Both the position numbers and the translations under genes were made by a program. Of a stretch of DNA of 11,382 nucleotides, positions 1 to 6,645 are shown in pieces (within the stretch, counting starts at the first letter, position 1; every line of letters starts with the position of its first letter). This DNA is from UBA8886 sp002731655 (GTDB lineage Archaea; Thermoplasmatota; Poseidoniia; MGIII; CG-Epi1). The stretch spans positions 1 to 11,382 of the forward strand of contig JASLZX010000025.1 of assembly GCA_030754655.1 (NCBI GenBank), in the 5' to 3' direction. Below the pieces are notes generated by a model that saw only the letters and a list, made by a program, of their open reading frames with translations, was not told where the DNA came from and made no database searches.

Positions 1-261
1 CTCCACGGCGTTGCCGAAGGTGGCGTTCAGCAGGCCCCCCACGGACTCGCTGGTGCGCATGGCAATCTCCTCGGTGGCCTTGCCCATGTGCCATGCCAGG
101 GGCATGATGGCGCCCATCGAGGCGAGGAAGGCGGGACCGTGGTCACCGCGCGATTCCAGCACCACCGCAGCGGGAATCAGCAGCAGCAGCAAGTTAAGCT
201 TCACGACGCGCGGGTCGAGCAGGCTGCGGATTCCCGGGAGGTTACCCTCGGACGCATCCAT
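1..261 (-). CDS. cax: CAX-type Ca2+/H+ antiporter, N-terminal part (runs off left edge)
   Basis: These are the first 87 codons of a cation/proton exchanger of the CaCA superfamily, which exports Ca2+ across the cytoplasmic membrane using the proton gradient. Two hydrophobic segments are visible (about residues 22-35 and 43-58). They are followed by ATEEIAMRT and then VGGLLNATFGNAVE (residues 74-87), which matches the family's c-1 repeat; GNAVE carries the acidic residue that takes part in cation translocation. The reading frame is open to base 1, so the second c-repeat and the other helices lie outside the window. The ATG at 261 is the only good start. It lies about 26 nt from a CCTAAA element and has no Shine-Dalgarno sequence, which suits a leaderless mRNA. 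The gene lies 42 nt downstream of the lamin-tail gene on the same strand. Family assignment rests on the c-1 motif and is strong; the exact ion is inferred. Confidence 0.88.
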   Translation of the reverse strand, partial: MDASEGNLPGIRSLLDPRVVKLNLLLLLIPAAVVLESRGDHGPAFLASMGAIMPLAWHMGKATEEIAMRTSESVGGLLNATFGNAVE

Positions 262-299
262 CGGGGTTGCAGTGCCGGGCGGGGTTTAGGATTTTCTCG
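250..299. repeat. Imperfect direct repeat, copy 1 (antiporter promoter and start)
   Basis: This 50-bp block matches 11224-11268. Both copies read (plus strand) ggacgca, then tcggggttgcagtgccggg, then gggtttagg, then ttttctcg. The differences are an extra tcca here (giving GATGGATG on the minus strand), cg in place of t plus one extra g in the G-run region, and one a/g change. Copy 1 spans the putative promoter, leader and first codons of the antiporter gene and starts 5 nt after the lamin-tail stop codon. Outside the block the two loci diverge completely. It is longer and more exact than chance would give. Whether it is a duplicated promoter, an operator or a dispersed repeat cannot be decided from two copies. 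Confidence 0.8.
285..290 (-). promoter_or_regulatory. Putative TATA-like element of the antiporter gene
   Basis: On the minus strand the sequence AAAATCCTAAACCCC lies upstream of the antiporter start. CCTAAA is centred about 26 nt before the ATG at 261, the spacing expected for a leaderless archaeal gene. The box is a poor TATA match compared with the TTATAA boxes elsewhere in the window, but the same block recurs in the second repeat copy near 11254-11264. The promoter role is inferred from position. Confidence 0.4.
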
Positions 300-303
300 A
301 CTG

Positions 304-1284
304 TCAGACTGCGCCCGGCGTCGCCGCAGCCGCAGCCCAACCGTCGCAGGTGGGGCAGTCACGGGTGAGCGAGTTGCCGTCGCCCGCTGCGCCGTCGTCG
401 TCCTCGTAGGCGAGCGCGTCGCTGTAGCTGTGGTAGCCGAGGGCGATGGTGTCTGCGATGTCGCCCAGCCCGTCACCGATGGCGCTGTCCTCGAGGCCGA
501 AGACGTAGCTGACGCTCGGGTAACGGCTGGCGAAATCGGTCGGGCTGGCGGCGACGATGGCGGCGCTGCGCGCCGGGATCGTGAGCGTTTCGCCGTCACC
601 GCCGAGAATCAGGTCTTCCTCGGCGAGGTCGCTCAGCTTCCAGCCGTCGACCTCGGCCGCGACGTAGGCGGGGTTGTAGATTTCGACCCATTCGGTGCCG
701 GCAGCCGGCTGGTACATTACCTCGGTTAGCCGCAGCGTCGTGTCGGGCGTCACGCCGCTGAAAAGCGTCACGCGCAGTTTGGCCGGCACGTCGCCGTCAG
801 TGGTGCGTAGCAGCAGGATGCGCTCCTCGGTCACCGAGACCGTTGCTTTCGAGACGTCGCCGCCCCAGAAGCTGACGCGCGCGTCGGGCGAGAGCGTGCG
901 CACCTCGACCGACAGGCCCTCCTTCGTGCCTAGCTCGTCGCGCAGCCCGTTGTAGGTGAATTTCGCCAGCGCCTCGCATTTGGCGAGCGACAGCACCCCT
1001 GTCTCAGTGAGCAGCCCCACCGTCAGGCCGGCCGACAGCTGCGGGCTGCCGCTGCCCCACTCGAGCGTCTCCCAGTCGACGGTGCCGGATGCGTTGCCGC
1101 TCGACCCCGCCAGCTCGTGCGTGATGGAACGCGCGGCGGCGATGCGGTTGTCGTTACTGTCAAGGTCGACGCCGATGCGGAAATCCATGGTGGTCGAGAA
1201 GGCCTGAATTATGATGAGGAAGAGCGTCAGCGCGAAGGTGAATTCGATGACGTGCGTAACGCCCTCTTCCTGCCGCGGAATCAT
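304..1284 (-). CDS. Membrane-anchored lamin-tail-domain (LTD) protein
   Basis: A 326-residue protein. The N-terminus, MIPRQEEGVTHVIEF, leads into a single hydrophobic segment (about residues 15-29). This resembles archaeal pilin-like or anchor N-termini with a conserved glutamate (E14) at the edge of the helix, although there is no basic residue next to G8 as in a classical prepilin peptidase site. Residues 30-180 are an unrecognised, probably extracytoplasmic region. Residues 184-318 look like a lamin-tail domain: LRLTEVMYQP, then EWVEIYNP, then GWKLSD, the usual order of conserved strands; extracellular LTD proteins are common in prokaryotes. A CPTC pair (310-313) lies near the C-terminus. 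The ATG at 1284 was chosen because it overlaps the permease stop as ATGA and is preceded by GAGGAG. Upstream extension would only run through the permease gene. The protein is probably an external partner of the ABC transporter encoded just upstream; its function is unknown. Confidence 0.85.
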   Translation of the reverse strand: MIPRQEEGVTHVIEFTFALTLFLIIIQAFSTTMDFRIGVDLDSNDNRIAAARSITHELAGSSGNASGTVDWETLEWGSGSPQLSAGLTVGLLTETGVLSLAKCEALAKFTYNGLRDELGTKEGLSVEVRTLSPDARVSFWGGDVSKATVSVTEERILLLRTTDGDVPAKLRVTLFSGVTPDTTLRLTEVMYQPAAGTEWVEIYNPAYVAAEVDGWKLSDLAEEDLILGGDGETLTIPARSAAIVAASPTDFASRYPSVSYVFGLEDSAIGDGLGDIADTIALGYHSYSDALAYEDDDGAAGDGNSLTRDCPTCDGWAAAAATPGAV

Positions 1285-2915
1285 CCGCGCTCCTCGCGCC
1301 GGAACAGCCATGCCGCGAGGGCGAGGCAGGCGAGGGGCCATAACAGCAGCGCCGACGCCACCTGCCATCCTGAAACTCCCTCGAAGTCAATCGCGAAGGT
1401 GCGGTGCGCCAGCAGCCCCACACCCATCTGGTAGACGTAGCCGGGATTGAGTAGTCCCATGTGCGAGACCACCGACTGGTAGGCCGGGTCCTGCTCGTAG
1501 CCAGCCGTGGTGACATCGATGCCCAGCGCGTACGCCGCGGCGAGGAACAGCAGTGGCCAGACCAGTGCCACCAGTAGCCATACTAGCAGGCCGTAGACCG
1601 CCGCCTCGGCGCCGGTGCGCGCCACGATGGCGAGGCAGAGCTGCAACAGCACGAAGGTCAGGATCATCAGCTGCCCCAGCAGCAGGTAGCCCGCAATCGC
1701 GGCGCCAGCCGGCTGGCCGCCTTCGCGCAGCATCAGCGCCAGCCCGAGCAACTGTGCCGCGAGCGCCGGCAGTCCGATTGAGAGCCAGAGGCCGAGCGCC
1801 TTGCCCAGCACGACTGTTTCGCGTCGCAACGGTTGCGCCAGCAGCAGAGGAAGCGTCCCGCTGTCGCGCTCGGCGACGAAGCTGTCAAGCGACACCGCCA
1901 CGGCGGCGAGCGCCGTTACGAAGAAGGTGAACCACGCCAGCTGCCCGAGCGCGTCATTGGGATTCTGGACGCCACCGAGAAGCGCGTTCTCACCCTTCTG
2001 CAGGTCGCCCAGCAGCCAACCCATCCCGACGATGAATAGCGTGAAGAAAAGCACTAGTACGATGGTGCGCGGCGACCGCAGTCCGCGTCGTGCCTCGAAG
2101 CGGGCGATATGCCGTGCTGCCCCCCATTCCCGACGTATAGCAGGTCTCAGCTGGTCTGGCAACCAAACGACCATCCCAAACGCAGCGAGTGTCGTTAGGT
2201 AGGCAAGGTATTCGACCAGTACGCTCTGCGCCAGTAGTGCGTTGACCAGCGCTAGCATGCCGCAAATTCCATAGCTGACTTGTAGCAGGCCAATCCAGGA
2301 ACGTCGCTTCGCCGTGAGCCAGACACCGGCTATCAAAGTCAGTAACTCGCTACCGAAGAACCAGCGATCCACCTGCGACGCGAGCGCTATATCCTCCGGT
2401 TGTGCTTCCCAGCCCTGCCGAATGAGGGTCATATTCTCGCTATTCAGCGTGAAGTTAGTGGTATCATTGATTTTAGTGGCGCGAATGGTGACAATTTCAT
2501 TGGCGAAGAACTGCCCTGAGACGTTACCGTGTATCAGAATTGGCATACCTGATAAGTTTAGCATGGTCTTGCCATACAGGTCCTCGGTGTAGACCAGTCC
2601 GTCCACGGGTGAGAAAATGCCCGTCTTGATGGTCCCGTTCTCATATACCGAGAAACGCGGAGAAGTAACCAACGTGCCGCGGAATACCACCTCGTTACCA
2701 CCAGGTCTCGGCTCGTTGTCGAGGTAGAGTCTCCAGACGTCGCCGTCGCGTTCAATCTCGCGTGAAGCCCAGTAGCCCCCAGGGTCGGTCTCGGCGGTCA
2801 TGAACCAGTATCCGTAATGCAAGATCGCCAGCAGCAGGATTGCCAGCAGCGCTGCGGCCAGCGGCTGCCACGGACCCAGTGCTTCCCAGCGTGCCTGTAG
2901 CTCTTCGCGGTTCAT
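1281..2915 (-). CDS. ABC-2 type transporter permease with N-terminal extracytoplasmic domain
   Basis: A 544-residue integral membrane protein, the membrane part of an ABC exporter whose ATPase is encoded immediately upstream. A first helix (about 18-37) is followed by a polar, probably external domain (about 40-185) with several N-x-S/T sequons. Two or three helices follow (187-252), a basic cytoplasmic stretch (260-282), and then a six-helix ABC-2 core (about 284-304, 326-343, 370-393, 405-431, 438-464, 517-537). The hallmark ABC-2 motif is visible at 349-374: ERDSGTLPLLLAQPLRRE, then GKALG. This places it near the NosY/ABC-2 permeases. The start overlaps the ATPase stop as ATGA and has GGAGG 7 nt upstream. 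The substrate is unknown. The part encoding the external domain is clearly less GC-rich than the surrounding genes. The long insert between helix 1 and the core is larger than in minimal NosY-like permeases. Confidence 0.88.
   Translation of the reverse strand: MNREELQARWEALGPWQPLAAALLAILLLAILHYGYWFMTAETDPGGYWASREIERDGDVWRLYLDNEPRPGGNEVVFRGTLVTSPRFSVYENGTIKTGIFSPVDGLVYTEDLYGKTMLNLSGMPILIHGNVSGQFFANEIVTIRATKINDTTNFTLNSENMTLIRQGWEAQPEDIALASQVDRWFFGSELLTLIAGVWLTAKRRSWIGLLQVSYGICGMLALVNALLAQSVLVEYLAYLTTLAAFGMVVWLPDQLRPAIRREWGAARHIARFEARRGLRSPRTIVLVLFFTLFIVGMGWLLGDLQKGENALLGGVQNPNDALGQLAWFTFFVTALAAVAVSLDSFVAERDSGTLPLLLAQPLRRETVVLGKALGLWLSIGLPALAAQLLGLALMLREGGQPAGAAIAGYLLLGQLMILTFVLLQLCLAIVARTGAEAAVYGLLVWLLVALVWPLLFLAAAYALGIDVTTAGYEQDPAYQSVVSHMGLLNPGYVYQMGVGLLAHRTFAIDFEGVSGWQVASALLLWPLACLALAAWLFRREERG
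1290..1295 (-). promoter_or_regulatory. Shine-Dalgarno of the lamin-tail gene
   Basis: GAGGAG on the minus strand lies 5 nt before the ATG at 1284, inside the last codons of the permease gene. Together with the ATGA stop/start overlap it supports translational coupling and decides the start of the lamin-tail gene. Confidence 0.6.
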
Positions 2916-3868
2916 TCCTCTTCCTCCGTCGAGACGAGGAACACGTCTTCCAGCGTTGGCTCATGCGGCTCCACCGAAAATACCAGGGTGCCCAATTCAA
3001 CCAGTGCGCTAGTAAGGCTAGCTGTCGTAATTCCAGACAGTTGCACCTCCAGCCTTGTATGCTGTTTTTCGGGCGCTGCATGTGCCCCAACAACACCATC
3101 CATTGCTTCGACATAATCGAGCATCTTCGGCAAGAAGTCACCCAGCTTCAGAGTCACTCGCTGCCCTGCATCAGCGACCGCGTTGCGTAGTTCGTCAACT
3201 GGTGCCTGTCGTACCAGCCGACCGCGGTGGATAATCGCCACCTCACTGCAGAGTAGCTGTACCTCCGCCAGCACGTGCGAGCTGAGCAGAATTGTCAGCC
3301 CCTCGCTGTTGAACTGCCGCAACAGCTTCCGCAACGCGGCAACCCCGCGGGGGTCCAGCCCCAAAGTCGGCTCGTCGAGCACCAGCAGCCGCGGTCGGTG
3401 CAGCAGCGCTACCGCCAGTGCGAGGCGCTTGCGCATGCCGAGCGAGAAGCCGCGCACCGCGCGCGTGGTCTCGCCAGCCAGCCCCAGTTGCCCCAGCAGC
3501 TCGCCGCCGTGCGCATCGATATCGTCGCGCGCCAGCCCGTGGAACGCGCCGTAGAACTGTAGCGTCTCCTCCGCAGTCAGGTGACCGTGCAGGCCGACCT
3601 GCTCGGGCAGGTAGCCGATTTCGGCGCGCCCGCTAGTCGCGTCGAGCGGCTCGCCATCGAGCCGGATGGCGCCCGCGTCCGCGCGCAGGATGCCGACGAT
3701 ACAGCTGATGGCGGTCGTCTTCCCGGCGCCATTCGGGCCGAGGAAGCCGAACATTGCCCCTTCGGGGACTGACAGGTCCAGTCCGCGCAGCGCCTCGACG
3801 CGCGAAACCTCGCGCCCCCAGCGGCGGACGGGGTAGCCCTTCTGCACATCCTCAAGCTCCAGCAGCAC
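2912..3868 (-). CDS. ABC transporter ATP-binding protein
   Basis: A 318-residue ATPase that powers the permease encoded by the next gene. Visible motifs are Walker A GPNGAGKTT (44-52), Q-loop Q90 in YLPEQ, signature FSLGMRKRL (141-149, the ABC-2/NosF-type variant of LSGGQ), Walker B LLVLDEP (161-167), D-loop LGLD (169-172) and H-loop SSH (196-198). A C-terminal accessory region of about 95 residues ends in PTLEDVFL, typical of this family, and then an acidic EEEE tail. The GTG at 3868 was chosen because the protein then begins directly with the first strand (MLLELEDVQKGY) and lies 26 nt from the TATA element at 3891-3898. The open frame continues far upstream, to about 4159, but that part is antisense to priL and unlike any ABC protein. 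The gene is first in the ATPase/permease/lamin-tail operon. Confidence 0.92.
   Translation of the reverse strand: MLLELEDVQKGYPVRRWGREVSRVEALRGLDLSVPEGAMFGFLGPNGAGKTTAISCIVGILRADAGAIRLDGEPLDATSGRAEIGYLPEQVGLHGHLTAEETLQFYGAFHGLARDDIDAHGGELLGQLGLAGETTRAVRGFSLGMRKRLALAVALLHRPRLLVLDEPTLGLDPRGVAALRKLLRQFNSEGLTILLSSHVLAEVQLLCSEVAIIHRGRLVRQAPVDELRNAVADAGQRVTLKLGDFLPKMLDYVEAMDGVVGAHAAPEKQHTRLEVQLSGITTASLTSALVELGTLVFSVEPHEPTLEDVFLVSTEEEE
2923..2927 (-). promoter_or_regulatory. Shine-Dalgarno of the permease gene
   Basis: GGAGG on the minus strand lies 7 nt before the ATG at 2915, within the last codons of the ATPase gene. It shows that distal operon genes use ribosome binding sites, whereas promoter-proximal genes in this window appear leaderless. 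Confidence 0.6.
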
Positions 3869-3886
3869 GCCGTTGCAGGCTGCCTC

Positions 3887-3902
3887 GCGGTTATAAAACC
3901 GC
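3887..3902. promoter_or_regulatory. Bidirectional palindromic TATA promoter between the ABC operon and priL
   Basis: The sequence gcggttataaaaccgc has 6-bp inverted arms (gcggtt/aaccgc) around a TATA core. Read on the plus strand, TTATAAAA is centred about 25 nt before the priL GTG (3919). Read on the minus strand, TTTTATAA is centred about 26 nt before the ATPase GTG (3868). Only 50 nt separate the two start codons and neither has a Shine-Dalgarno sequence. One box, or two overlapping boxes, therefore probably drives both leaderless transcripts. The promoter role is inferred from motif and spacing. Confidence 0.7.
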
Positions 3903-3918
3903 AGCACCTGCGCTCGTC

Positions 3919-5331
3919 GTGAGGGACCTCTGGCGCTATCCGTTCCTGCCTGCCGCCCATGCGGAGATAGAGAAAATGTACCCTCGCGGCCAGCTGGAAT
4001 CGCAGCTCGAAAAGCTGCTGGATGACCCGCTCTACGGAGAAGCACGCGCGCTGGCGGTGGAGCGACTGAACGCGGCGGTGGCGGACCGGATGGAGAGCCT
4101 CGGCACGCCAGTCGATGAGCGGGATGAGGAGATGTACCTGCTCTCCTACCTATTCTCACGCCTGATTCTCTCAGCGCAGGCCGACACGAAAGTGATTAAC
4201 TGGGTTGGAGTGACCGAAGCGCTGAGGGCTGAAAGAACTCTGAAGGACGAGGAAACCAGCATCCTGCTGTATGTTTCGAAACAACTGGGCGTTCCCGTGA
4301 AAGTGGTGGAGGGAAAATTCCAGGTCCACTACACCGCCTACCTGACGGCGACCAAAAACCTCCGCACCGGTAAATGGAAGCTAGTCAACCGCGGCGTCGT
4401 TGACGGGAAGGTCATGCTCGACCAGCGTACGCTGGTGCGGGTGCTCAGGGAGATTGTCGTGGAGCACCTACAGGACCTGCCTGAACTCCCCGGAAAACTC
4501 GGGAAGAAGGTCCTTGAGCGGTTCAGTAACGACATGGAAAACATGCAGGTGATGGCGAAGGAGCGTCAGGAACGCGCGTTGCGCGAACTCGGCCAACTGG
4601 ATTTCGGCAAGGCGCCGCCCTGCTTTTCGGGGCATTTGGCCGACCTGCAGGAAGGCGTCAACCTGCCGCATCCGGCACGCTTCTTCCTGACAACGTTCCT
4701 GACCGCGCTGGGGCAGGAGCCCGAACAGATTATGGAGCTCTACGCCACGGCGCCCGATTTCAAGGAGTCGGTGACGCGGTACCAGGTAGAGCACATAACC
4801 GGCAAGATATCGGGCGCCGAATACGATACCCCTTCGTGCAGCAGCCTCATCAGTCAGGGCGTTTGCCCCGGCGGAAACGCGCTCTGCCGCGAGATTGTCC
4901 ACCCCCTCAGCTACTATCGCACCATGGCCGAGCGCGAGAAGCCCGATGGCGTGAAGCGCAAGCGACTACGCCTTGCCGCGGCCGGAAGCGGTGACGCGAA
5001 ATTATGGGCGCAGCTGCCGCTCAAGGCGCCTGCTGACGCGCCGCCGCGTTCGCTCGCGGCGGCGCTGCGTGCCGACGGACCGAGCCGTGTCAGCCTGCAG
5101 GTTGAGCACTTCCGGGGGCGAAGCACGAAGGCGGGAGGCAAGTACATTCGCTGGGCCTCGGCGCGGCTGGCTGACGACACTTCCCCCTCGCTCGAAACCT
5201 TGCCACTGACGCAGTGGGAACTGGCGCTGCCGCTGGCGCACGCGAAGTCACGTGGCGAAAGCGTCGAGGTGACGCTGCTGCCGGTGAAGCTGGGCAACCA
5301 GTCCCGGTTGCATGTGCTCGCGGTCAGCTGA
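3919..5331 (+). CDS. priL: DNA primase large subunit PriL with C-terminal extension
   Basis: The 470-residue regulatory subunit of the archaeo-eukaryotic primase, which with PriS makes replication primers. The N-terminus (MRDLWRYPFLPAA) matches the family's typical beginning, and an all-helical N-terminal domain follows (about 1-220). The C-terminal Fe-S domain begins near 225 and carries four cysteines, C235, C307, C316 and C323 (PPC, PSC, GVC, ALC), consistent with the 4Fe-4S cluster of PriL, followed by HPLSYYR (328-334). Archaeal PriL usually ends close to this point. Here about 130 further residues follow (338-470), starting with a basic stretch (KRKRLRL) and ending in a likely beta-rich region that I do not recognise. 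The GTG start fits both homology and the 25-nt distance to the TATA box; the longer open frame back to 3754 is antisense to the ATPase gene. priL is divergent from the ABC operon and convergent with the zinc-ribbon gene. Confidence 0.93.
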   Translation: MRDLWRYPFLPAAHAEIEKMYPRGQLESQLEKLLDDPLYGEARALAVERLNAAVADRMESLGTPVDERDEEMYLLSYLFSRLILSAQADTKVINWVGVTEALRAERTLKDEETSILLYVSKQLGVPVKVVEGKFQVHYTAYLTATKNLRTGKWKLVNRGVVDGKVMLDQRTLVRVLREIVVEHLQDLPELPGKLGKKVLERFSNDMENMQVMAKERQERALRELGQLDFGKAPPCFSGHLADLQEGVNLPHPARFFLTTFLTALGQEPEQIMELYATAPDFKESVTRYQVEHITGKISGAEYDTPSCSSLISQGVCPGGNALCREIVHPLSYYRTMAEREKPDGVKRKRLRLAAAGSGDAKLWAQLPLKAPADAPPRSLAAALRADGPSRVSLQVEHFRGRSTKAGGKYIRWASARLADDTSPSLETLPLTQWELALPLAHAKSRGESVEVTLLPVKLGNQSRLHVLAVS

Positions 5332-5337
5332 AAACGC

Positions 5338-6576
5338 TCAGCCGAGCCGGATACGGCGGCCGCACTGGCAGATGAATTTGATAGTCTCGGGAGGGATAGC
5401 ATGCTTGCTGTCGCAGTTGGGGCAGGTAATCTGCCGGTCGCCGGCGTGCTGCTCGACGGGCGCGACATATTCTTCGCACTTCTGGCAGTAGTAGTCGGTC
5501 GTGTAGCCCGAGTCAGGCCAGTGCTGCAGCGCGCTGCCATCCTTTGAGCAGTGGAAGCCAGCGCCCTTCGGCGCCGGTGGCTTGCCGCTTGGTTTCGGTG
5601 GCTTCCCGGCGGCCGGCGCGGTCTTGCGCTTCACCTTGCGTCCGCTACGCTTCACCTTGCGGGCGGCCTTCTTCTTCACCTTGCGGCGGACTGGTGCCGC
5701 GGCTGCGGCCGGTGGCGTTGCGTCATCGCCAGTGCCATCCTCAGCATCTTCTTCCGAGCTGTCGGCCAGCTCGGCGCCAGAGGTCAGCTGTGCCAGCAGT
5801 TCAGTCTCGGAGAGTCCCTGTTCAGGAACGTCGGCGCCGATGCTATCATCAATGTCATCATCATCTTCATACTCGTCGTCATCATCATCTTCCGTGCTTG
5901 GCAGCTCCACCTCGTGGCCAGTCCCCATCATGCTTTCCTTGAGCGGGTCGTATTCCTCCTTCTTCAGCGGCACCAGTTCATCGGGGGCGAGCAGCCGACT
6001 GACTCCGTAACCGAGAACCACCAGCAGCAGGATGCCCGCCAGTGCGTAGGGCAGTTTCTCGACTATACCTGCCAGGTCAGGCAGGCTGAGCGAGACACCG
6101 TCCTCTTCGACCGCTTTCACGCTGACGAACATGATATTCTCGCCGAGCAGTGAGCCGTTGTCGTGCTGGGCTTGTACGGTGACCTTCAGCATTCCGATGA
6201 AGGCGCCGTCGCGCGCGTAGCCGTTGGTTCCCGCCCCGGGCCACTTGACATAGTAGCGGTCGTAATCAGGCGGAATATCGTTATCGTCCGGTGCGTCATA
6301 CGAGGCGACGCCGGTAATCAGGTCCCGCGCTGTATCTAGATATTCACCGACCACGACCAGGCGGGAAACATTTTCCTTGTGTGAATCGGTCAGGTCAATC
6401 CAGATTTTAATTTCCCGTCCGCTCCCAACCGTGACCGTATTTTCGTTGTGATCTCCCATCAACTCTTCGTTGATGTAGACTGTGATATCAGCCGACGCCG
6501 CCGGCATGCCGAGCGCCAGCAGCGTCAGCAAAAGCACGCCATATCCGCCCGTCCGCGAGAGGTTGGAGATTAACAA
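5338..6576 (-). CDS. Membrane protein with cytoplasmic charged linker and C-terminal zinc ribbons
   Basis: A 412-residue protein of unknown function whose topology can be read. A signal peptide (about 1-29, cleavage likely after ASA) precedes an external beta-rich domain (30-168) and one transmembrane helix (about 174-195). The cytoplasmic part has a very acidic low-complexity run (229-245), an Ala/Pro stretch (287-295), a strongly basic Lys/Arg stretch (297-319) and a Pro/Lys linker (320-338). The C-terminus holds seven cysteines in ribbon-like pairs: C343, C364-x2-C367, C385-x2-C388 and C403-x-C405, suggesting one or two zinc ribbons. The chosen start is a TTG at 6576, just before the signal peptide and about 31 nt from a TTAATA box; there is no ATG nearby, so the start is less certain. 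It converges with priL, leaving 6 nt between the stop codons. A link from envelope to nucleic acid or protein partner is possible but is inference. Confidence 0.82.
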   Translation of the reverse strand: MLISNLSRTGGYGVLLLTLLALGMPAASADITVYINEELMGDHNENTVTVGSGREIKIWIDLTDSHKENVSRLVVVGEYLDTARDLITGVASYDAPDDNDIPPDYDRYYVKWPGAGTNGYARDGAFIGMLKVTVQAQHDNGSLLGENIMFVSVKAVEEDGVSLSLPDLAGIVEKLPYALAGILLLVVLGYGVSRLLAPDELVPLKKEEYDPLKESMMGTGHEVELPSTEDDDDDEYEDDDDIDDSIGADVPEQGLSETELLAQLTSGAELADSSEEDAEDGTGDDATPPAAAAAPVRRKVKKKAARKVKRSGRKVKRKTAPAAGKPPKPSGKPPAPKGAGFHCSKDGSALQHWPDSGYTTDYYCQKCEEYVAPVEQHAGDRQITCPNCDSKHAIPPETIKFICQCGRRIRLG

Positions 6577-6604
6577 GTGTACCAGCCGCGGATTTGCCCG
6601 CTGA

Positions 6605-6610
6605 TATTAA
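6605..6610 (-). promoter_or_regulatory. Putative TATA box of the zinc-ribbon membrane protein gene
   Basis: The minus strand reads GATATCTTAATATCAG. TTAATA is centred about 31 nt before the TTG start at 6576, so transcription would begin only a few nt before that codon. The box sits in the AT-richest spot of the 69-nt gap between this gene and the HD-domain gene. A GATAT/ATATC inverted repeat overlaps it and could be an operator, but that is speculative. I see no T-rich terminator in the gap. Confidence 0.45.
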
Positions 6611-6645
6611 GATATCTACTCTCTCGGGTGCGTGCGGCGTCTGTT

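Noticed and set aside
88..729. Long plus-strand open frame across the antiporter and lamin-tail genes
   Set aside because: It is antisense to two recognisable minus-strand genes, and its Arg/Gly/Val-rich product has no motif. It is a GC-rich shadow frame.
3754..3918. Upstream extension of priL to an ATG at 3754
   Set aside because: It lies antisense to the ATPase Walker A region and is Arg/Pro-rich. The typical PriL N-terminus begins at the GTG at 3919.
3869..4159. Upstream extension of the ABC ATPase frame
   Set aside because: It is antisense to priL, Pro/Arg-rich and unlike ABC proteins. The TATA spacing and homology place the start at 3868.
5696..5900. Low-complexity tract that might be a tandem repeat or CRISPR array
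   Set aside because: It encodes the Asp/Glu run and Ala/Lys-rich linker of the zinc-ribbon protein. There are no regular repeat-spacer units.
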